Below, piece after piece: positions 59,773-64,000 of a stretch of 64,000 nt of DNA. The stretch is from Chlorobaculum sp. 24CR (GTDB lineage: Bacteria > Bacteroidota > Chlorobiia > Chlorobiales > Chlorobiaceae): the NCBI RefSeq assembly GCF_004118635.1, contig NZ_SDGU01000061.1, forward strand, positions 50,575-114,574, written 5' to 3'. Under the pieces are notes generated by a model, which saw nothing but the letters and a program-made list of their open reading frames with translations, made no database searches and had not been told where the DNA came from. A program made the position numbers and the translations under genes. Each line of letters starts with the position of its first letter. The stretch's first letter is position 1.

Positions 59773-60201
59773 ATGAACCTGAAGCTGTATGGAAGGGATC
59801 CCCTGAAGATGTTCGAAGATGTGTTCAACGAAAAGATGACGCCGTTCATCAGCTCGATGGGCTCGATGATCGCTCCGACCTTCAAGGTGGATATCAGTGA
59901 AGATGAAAAAGCCATTTACCTCTCCGCCGACATTCCGGGCGTGAAGAAGGAGGATGTGAAGGTGACGATGGAGGACGAGGTCATCAGCATCTGTGCTGAG
60001 CGCCAGCAGGAGGAGGAGGAGAAAAGCAAGAATTACCACCGGGTCGAGCGCTCGTGGGGCAGCCTGTCACGGAGCTTCACCATCGGCGAAAACGTGGACG
60101 CGGAGAACATCACGGCCAATTACGACAATGGCGTGCTGAAAATCGTTGTCCCGAAAAAGGAGCCGGAAGAGAAAAAGAGCAAAGAGATCGCCGTAAGCTG
60201 A
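59773..60201 (+). CDS. Hsp20/alpha-crystallin small heat-shock protein
   Basis: A 142-residue ATP-independent chaperone. The alpha-crystallin domain spans about residues 35-130: PTFKVDISEDEKAIYLSADIPGVKKEDVKVTMEDEVISICAERQ, then HRVERSWGSLSRSFTIGENVD and NYDNGVLKIVVPK. It ends in a Lys/Glu-rich tail whose last residues (EIAVS) replace the IxI oligomer motif. A terminator follows at 60231. Confidence 0.95.
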   Translation: MNLKLYGRDPLKMFEDVFNEKMTPFISSMGSMIAPTFKVDISEDEKAIYLSADIPGVKKEDVKVTMEDEVISICAERQQEEEEKSKNYHRVERSWGSLSRSFTIGENVDAENITANYDNGVLKIVVPKKEPEEKKSKEIAVS

Positions 60202-60590
60202 TCGGCCAGAGAACAAAAACACCTCTCAAGCCTCGCGTCCTCGGATGCGGGGTTTTTTTGTGGCCGGGCGACGGGGCGGAGTTGATTTATCCGGTTAATG
60301 CGGGCTGAGGATTTATCTGAAAGTCAGCGACTTTGTGGGGAGGGTGTTCTTCCGATTACCGGTTTGTCAAAATAAAAATGACGGAGATTCGCCATCGCGA
60401 GTCCCGACAAGTCGGCACTTGGCGATGCGGCTTTCCATGAACAGACAGAGGAAGAGGACGGGCACAAGACCCGTCCCTACAGTTGGGAATGACAATGGTT
60501 TGTCTGGATAATCATGTTCAAGGCCCGTGTGCGGTATCGATCCCGACAAGTCGGGATTCGCAATGATGGTGGTTGCCATTGACAGAAGAC
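60202..60590. other. non-coding gap with small palindromic repeats
   Basis: A 389-base gap. After the hsp20 terminator it holds tcccgacaagtcgg near 60402 and again, as the full palindrome TCCCGACAAGTCGGGA, near 60541. GGACGGG-cacaaga-CCCGTCC lies at 60456-60476. The tract looks like dispersed intergenic repeats. No gene is supported. Confidence 0.5.
60231..60259 (+). terminator. intrinsic terminator of hsp20
   Basis: Stem built from CCTCGCGTCC and GGATGCGGGG (G-T pairs included, very short loop), followed by seven T. About 30 bases after the stop. Confidence 0.75.
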
Positions 60591-61733
60591 TTACCCCTTC
60601 ACCAGAACTTTTTTGTGCTCCCTCGGCACGTAGTAATCTCCCGTAATTCCGTTGTTTGACAACAATATCTGCCAGAGCTGGACGTTTCGGGCGCGGAACG
60701 ATCCGGCGGCGCTGAGCAGGTAGTAGCGCCACATGCGGTAGAACCGTTCGCTGTAGGCGTGGCGAAGTGCAGGCCAGTGCTCTTCGAAGTTCCGGTGCCA
60801 GGCCATGAGCGTGTGGTCATAGTCGTTGGCGAAGGCGTGCCAGTCTTCGATGAGCTGCTGGCCCTCGGCGGCGGTGGTGATCTGACGGGCCGACGGGAGC
60901 ATGGAGTTGGGGAAGATGTATTTGTGCGTCCATTTGTCGGTGTGGGTCGAGGAGCGCTTGCTGCCGATGGTGTGCAGGAGGAACAGGCCGTCATTTTTGA
61001 GGCAGTTGCGGGCAATCTCGAAAAAGCGCCGGTAGTTTTTTACGCCGACATGCTCGAACATGCCGATGGAGTAGATGCGGTCGAAGCTGCCGCTGAGCTG
61101 GCGGTAATCGACGAGCCGCACCTCGACCGGAAGGTTGTTTCGCAGTTCGTCGGCCTTTTTCTTCTGCTCGCTCGAAACCGTGACGCCGGTGACGCTCACG
61201 CCGTAGTGCTCCGCCGCGAAGCGCGCCGCGCCGCCCCAGCCGCAGCCGATGTCGAGCACCCGCATTCCCGGCGCGAGGTCGAGTTTGTTGAAGATGAGCC
61301 GCAGCTTGTTCTCCTGCGCTTCGTCGAGGTCGCGGGCATCTTTCCAGTAGCCGCAACTGTAGAGCATGTGCTTGTCGAGCATCGCCTCGTACAGATCGTT
61401 GCCCGCGTTGTAATGGACTTCACCGACGGTGAACGCCCGCGAGGGTTTTTGAAGGTTGACCAGAACGCCGAGGATATTGCCGAGGGCGCGGGTCGCTTGC
61501 GAAACTTTGGTGTCGAGGCGTGAACGAAGCACCCGGTAGAAAAACTGGTCGAGCGCCGGGCAGTCCCACCAGCCGTCCATGTAGGATTCGCCGATGCCGA
61601 GATGCGACTCGGTGACGACGCGCTTGTAGAAGCGGGGGTCGTTGACGGTGATGTCCCACGGATTGCCGCCTCCGACGGCGATGCCCGCCGATTCGAGCAG
61701 CGCTCTCAATTTGCTTTCGTAAATGCCGCTCAT
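60591..61733 (-). CDS. cfa: cyclopropane-fatty-acyl-phospholipid synthase
   Basis: A 380-residue SAM-dependent enzyme that adds a methylene across double bonds of membrane lipids. SAM-binding motif: MRVLDIGCGWGGAARFAAEHYGVSVTGVTVSSEQ. Other landmarks: HYNAGNDLYEAMLDKHMLYSCGYW, DRIYSIGMFEHVGVKNYRRFF, and HTDKWTHKYIFPNSMLPS. Length agrees with E. coli Cfa (382). ATG at 61733; 30 bases after the aldo/keto reductase gene on the same strand. Confidence 0.95.
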   Translation of the reverse strand: MSGIYESKLRALLESAGIAVGGGNPWDITVNDPRFYKRVVTESHLGIGESYMDGWWDCPALDQFFYRVLRSRLDTKVSQATRALGNILGVLVNLQKPSRAFTVGEVHYNAGNDLYEAMLDKHMLYSCGYWKDARDLDEAQENKLRLIFNKLDLAPGMRVLDIGCGWGGAARFAAEHYGVSVTGVTVSSEQKKKADELRNNLPVEVRLVDYRQLSGSFDRIYSIGMFEHVGVKNYRRFFEIARNCLKNDGLFLLHTIGSKRSSTHTDKWTHKYIFPNSMLPSARQITTAAEGQQLIEDWHAFANDYDHTLMAWHRNFEEHWPALRHAYSERFYRMWRYYLLSAAGSFRARNVQLWQILLSNNGITGDYYVPREHKKVLVKG

Positions 61734-61763
61734 AGCTTCTCCCGTGAGTTTTGCTTGTCGTGA

Positions 61764-62723
61764 TTATGCAGGCATTGAGGCGAGAAAGGTTTCGATCTGT
61801 GCGATCTCCCGTTCCGAAAGCGCGAGGCTGGCGGCCCCCGCTGTGCCTTCGACCTGCGCCGCGGTGCGTCCGCCGACAATCGCCGCCGTGAGTGCCGGAT
61901 GGCGGAGCGTCCAGGCGATGGCAACCTGGCCCGGCGAGGCGTCGTGCTGCTTGCCGATGCGGCGCAGCAGTTCGACCAGTTCAAGATTGGCGGAGAGACG
62001 CGGCTCCTGGAACTCCTTGTTGTTGCGTCGCCAGTCGTCCGCCGGAAGGTTCAGCGCCCGCTCGCGCGTCATCGCGCCGGTGAGCATTCCCGAAAGCATC
62101 GGCGAATAGACGATGACGCCGATCTGGTGCTGCTCGCAGTAAGGCAGGATCTCCGTTTCAATCGCCCGGCGCAGCATGGAGTAGGGCGGTTGCAACGACG
62201 CAATCGGCGCGATGGCGGCGGCTCGCTCCATCTGCGGGACATTGAAATTCGAGACGCCGATGTACCGCACAAGCCCCTCCTCCTGAAGCCGCGCCATCTC
62301 GCGCCACGCCTCCTCGATCTCGGCGTCCGGATTCGGCCAGTGAATCTGGTACAGATCGATGCGGTCGGCACCGAGGCGCTGCAAGCTTGCCTCGCACTCC
62401 CGGCGGATGGAGTCCGTGCGGAGGTTGTTGCCGATGGCGCGGGCGTCGTCCCACACAAGCCCACACTTGGTGAAGACGAAAGGCTTCTCGGCGAGGCCCC
62501 GCAACGCTTTGCCGACCAGCTCCTCGGCATGGCCGAGACCGTACACCGCCGCCGTGTCGATCCAGTTGATGCCGAGCTCCACCGCTTTTTCAATCGCCTC
62601 GACAGCATCACGGTCGCTCTGCGATCCCCAGCCATAGGCCCAGTTCGCCCCGCCGATAGCCCAGCAGCCGAACCCGACCGGCGTGATCTCCATATCCGTC
62701 GTACCCAACCGTCGCTTTTTCAT
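61764..62723 (-). CDS. aldo/keto reductase
   Basis: A 319-residue NAD(P)H-dependent reductase with the TIM-barrel AKR landmarks. The catalytic set is Asp and Tyr in WIDTAAVYGLGHAEELVGKAL, Lys in FVFTKCGLVW and His in LYQIHWPNP. The cofactor-binding end is QVAIAWTLRHPALTAAIVGGRTAAQVE. The substrate cannot be inferred. It leads a two-gene unit with cfa. Confidence 0.93.
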   Translation of the reverse strand: MKKRRLGTTDMEITPVGFGCWAIGGANWAYGWGSQSDRDAVEAIEKAVELGINWIDTAAVYGLGHAEELVGKALRGLAEKPFVFTKCGLVWDDARAIGNNLRTDSIRRECEASLQRLGADRIDLYQIHWPNPDAEIEEAWREMARLQEEGLVRYIGVSNFNVPQMERAAAIAPIASLQPPYSMLRRAIETEILPYCEQHQIGVIVYSPMLSGMLTGAMTRERALNLPADDWRRNNKEFQEPRLSANLELVELLRRIGKQHDASPGQVAIAWTLRHPALTAAIVGGRTAAQVEGTAGAASLALSEREIAQIETFLASMPA

Positions 62724-62873
62724 GGGCAGGTAGTGTTTGTTGAACGAGGTCGTTCAGGTTTTGAGTATATCTGTACAACTATGAAATCTCTTTCAGTCGC
62801 CAGTTCGTTCCGGGGTGATTGATGGGAGGAGGGGATGGTGGAGGAGTTTTGAAAAACACGACACTTTTTGAGT

Positions 62874-62902
62874 TTGCAGGTCGTTCACTTATTTGTTAAC
62901 AT
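62874..62902 (+). promoter_or_regulatory. candidate promoter of the HigBA-like pair
   Basis: TTGCAG (62874-62879), 17 bases, TAACAT (62897-62902). A start site 6-8 bases later would fall on or next to the toxin ATG at 62908, which has no ribosome site, so a leaderless transcript is possible. Confidence 0.4.
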
Positions 62903-62907
62903 GAAAT

Positions 62908-63261
62908 ATGCGAACTATTAAATTTTTCAAGACTTCAACCGGAAAAAGTCCGGTCGATGAGTTTCTGGAATCTCTTTCGACAAAAGAGGCGAGCAAGGTA
63001 TTCTGGGTACTCCGGCTTGTGGCGGAACTACCGTCCGTTCCGGCGGAGTATTTCAAGAAGCTGAAAAATACCGATGGAATTTGGGAGGTTCGTGCGTCGC
63101 AGGGCAACAATGAGTTTCGCCTGCTCAGCTTTTTCGACGATGGAAATCTGGTAATTCTGACTAACGGGTTCGCAAAGAAATCGCAGAAAACTCCGATGGA
63201 GCAAATTACTTTAGCGGAGCAAAGAAAGAATGAATATCTCAGGAGAAAAAATAATGGATGA
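62908..63261 (+). CDS. HigB/Gp49-like toxin (RelE superfamily)
   Basis: A 117-residue basic protein of the phage-derived Gp49-like group: [84 protein letters not shown]. Such toxins cleave mRNA on the ribosome. It overlaps the following XRE antitoxin gene by 8 bases. Confidence 0.92.
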   Translation: MRTIKFFKTSTGKSPVDEFLESLSTKEASKVFWVLRLVAELPSVPAEYFKKLKNTDGIWEVRASQGNNEFRLLSFFDDGNLVILTNGFAKKSQKTPMEQITLAEQRKNEYLRRKNNG

Positions 63262-63529
63262 CTTGCAGCGAGCGATTGAAAAGCGCAAAAGCGTTGACGC
63301 TGAATTTGCTGAGAACTTCGATAAAGGATACGAAGAATTTAAAATCGGTGTCTTGTTAAAAGAGGCGAGAAAAAATGCCGGGCTTACCCAGGAAGCGCTG
63401 GCCGAAAAGTTGAAAACCAAGAAGTCGGCAATTTCAAGAATCGAAAATCACGCTGATGACATCCGCCTTTCAACGCTGTATAACTATGCTGAAGCGTTGG
63501 GCAAGAAGATACACGTTACGATACAGTAG
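63254..63529 (+). CDS. XRE-family HTH antitoxin
   Basis: A 91-residue protein. An N-terminal helical part ([30 protein letters not shown]) is followed by a Cro/C1 HTH ([52 protein letters not shown]). The ATG at 63254 sits inside the toxin gene end. The frame back to 63230 is less likely because it lies deeper in the toxin gene. Confidence 0.92.
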   Translation: MDDLQRAIEKRKSVDAEFAENFDKGYEEFKIGVLLKEARKNAGLTQEALAEKLKTKKSAISRIENHADDIRLSTLYNYAEALGKKIHVTIQ

Positions 63530-64000
63530 GTGATTGTGCTGGGTGATGTCATTTTTGCATGGTTTTTCAATTCAATTCAATTCAATTCAATTCAATTCAG
63601 AATAATCTATCCATATGTAGTCTTGAATTAATGCGCTTGAGAATCGAAATCAATAAAAAATAGTGTTTGCCAATTTAATCATTGACTCCATAGATTTTTT
63701 TGCTAGAACAATATACGTTATTCTTGGCTTGATAGATTGTTAAACGATTATATTTAGCTAAGAAATATAAGTTGTTTTCGAAAAGACTCACATTTAGTCT
63801 TTTTTCTGTCAACTTAAAATCCTCAACAATGTTTTTTGGTATTACTATATTGCTTTGTTTCTCTATATCCGTGAATATATAAGTAATAAAAGCCGTCGAA
63901 CAAAGATTAAATCTCTATGGGATATATTCCCCGAAGCTCTGCTTCGTTAAAGATAAAAGTGTAATAATTGAGCACATATATTCATAAAAGTCATAATGTA
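63530..64000. other. AT-rich gene-free tail of the window
   Basis: 471 bases without a supported gene. It is strongly AT-rich compared with the rest of the window and starts with a TTCAA tandem repeat. No open frame of useful length or RNA gene was recognised; a gene may begin beyond the edge. Confidence 0.5.
63566..63599. repeat. pentanucleotide tandem repeat (TTCAA)6
   Basis: Six full TTCAA units plus TTCA. It lies 37 bases after the antitoxin stop. Slippage could vary the copy number between strains. Confidence 0.9.

Overview
This window reads as chromosomal DNA from a green sulfur bacterium (Chlorobiaceae), most likely a Chlorobaculum close to C. tepidum. The diagnostic genes are the homodimeric type I reaction-centre core gene pscA with its Fe-S subunit gene pscB, bchJ, a bacteriochlorophyll c synthase (bchK), and a membrane glycosyltransferase matching the chlorobactene glucosyltransferase CruC. 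The organism call rests on gene content and on remembered gene order (inference). No rRNA or tRNA gene was seen.

Layout. 1-2743 (minus strand): MEMO1-like protein, its AmmeMemoRadiSam radical-SAM partner, and dapF. 3092-6077: pscA-pscB with a hairpin between them. 6220-9677: polyprenol-phosphate glycosyltransferase, MscS channel, KamA-type radical-SAM enzyme. 9805-11431: a 42-residue, Cys-containing peptide gene with a strong ribosome site, an 11-bp perfect hairpin, then a radical-SAM/SPASM maturase. This looks like a small RiPP (ribosomally made, post-translationally modified peptide) locus and is the best candidate for an undescribed system here. 11531-24571: bchJ and a lipoprotein (minus), then a plus-strand run of glgA, gmhB, hemW, a DUF2723 membrane protein, lpxA, a ROK kinase, comF, rsmE and an AI-2E-family permease. 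24668-29278 (minus): ndk and a peroxiredoxin, then an AT-rich accessory island (an orphan membrane protein, a toxin-antitoxin pair, decayed gene tails), then a CNNM/CorC-type protein.

29471-39797: a TPR/CHAT-like lipoprotein, a RodZ-like HTH protein, nifS-nifU, miaB, bchK with an adjacent polyprenol-kinase-like gene, an LpxH-like phosphoesterase and hisG. 39855-41885: palindromic repeats of the REP type, one copy of which was split by a 1642-bp insertion sequence with a TAATTC target duplication. 41904-47990: cruC, a seven-bladed WD40 protein, a HAD hydrolase and arfB, an M23 peptidase (minus), and a DUF4438 protein. 48174-59435: a ParDE toxin-antitoxin pair, a CRISPR array of 38 identical repeats, and a complete type I-E cas operon (cas3-cas8e-cse2-cas6e-cas7-cas5-cas1-cas2, minus strand). 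59773-63529: hsp20, cyclopropane-fatty-acid synthase and aldo/keto reductase (minus), and a HigBA-like toxin-antitoxin pair. The last 470 bases are AT-rich with no gene seen.

How the parts fit. The housekeeping segments supply photosynthesis (reaction centre, BChl c tail attachment, carotenoid glycosylation), envelope synthesis (lpxA, lpxH, gmhB, polyprenol-sugar transfer), Fe-S assembly (nifSU) and five radical-SAM enzymes (AmrS, KamA-like, SPASM, HemW, MiaB), as expected of a strict anaerobe. The accessory segments hold immunity (CRISPR-Cas), three toxin-antitoxin pairs, an IS element and gene remnants.
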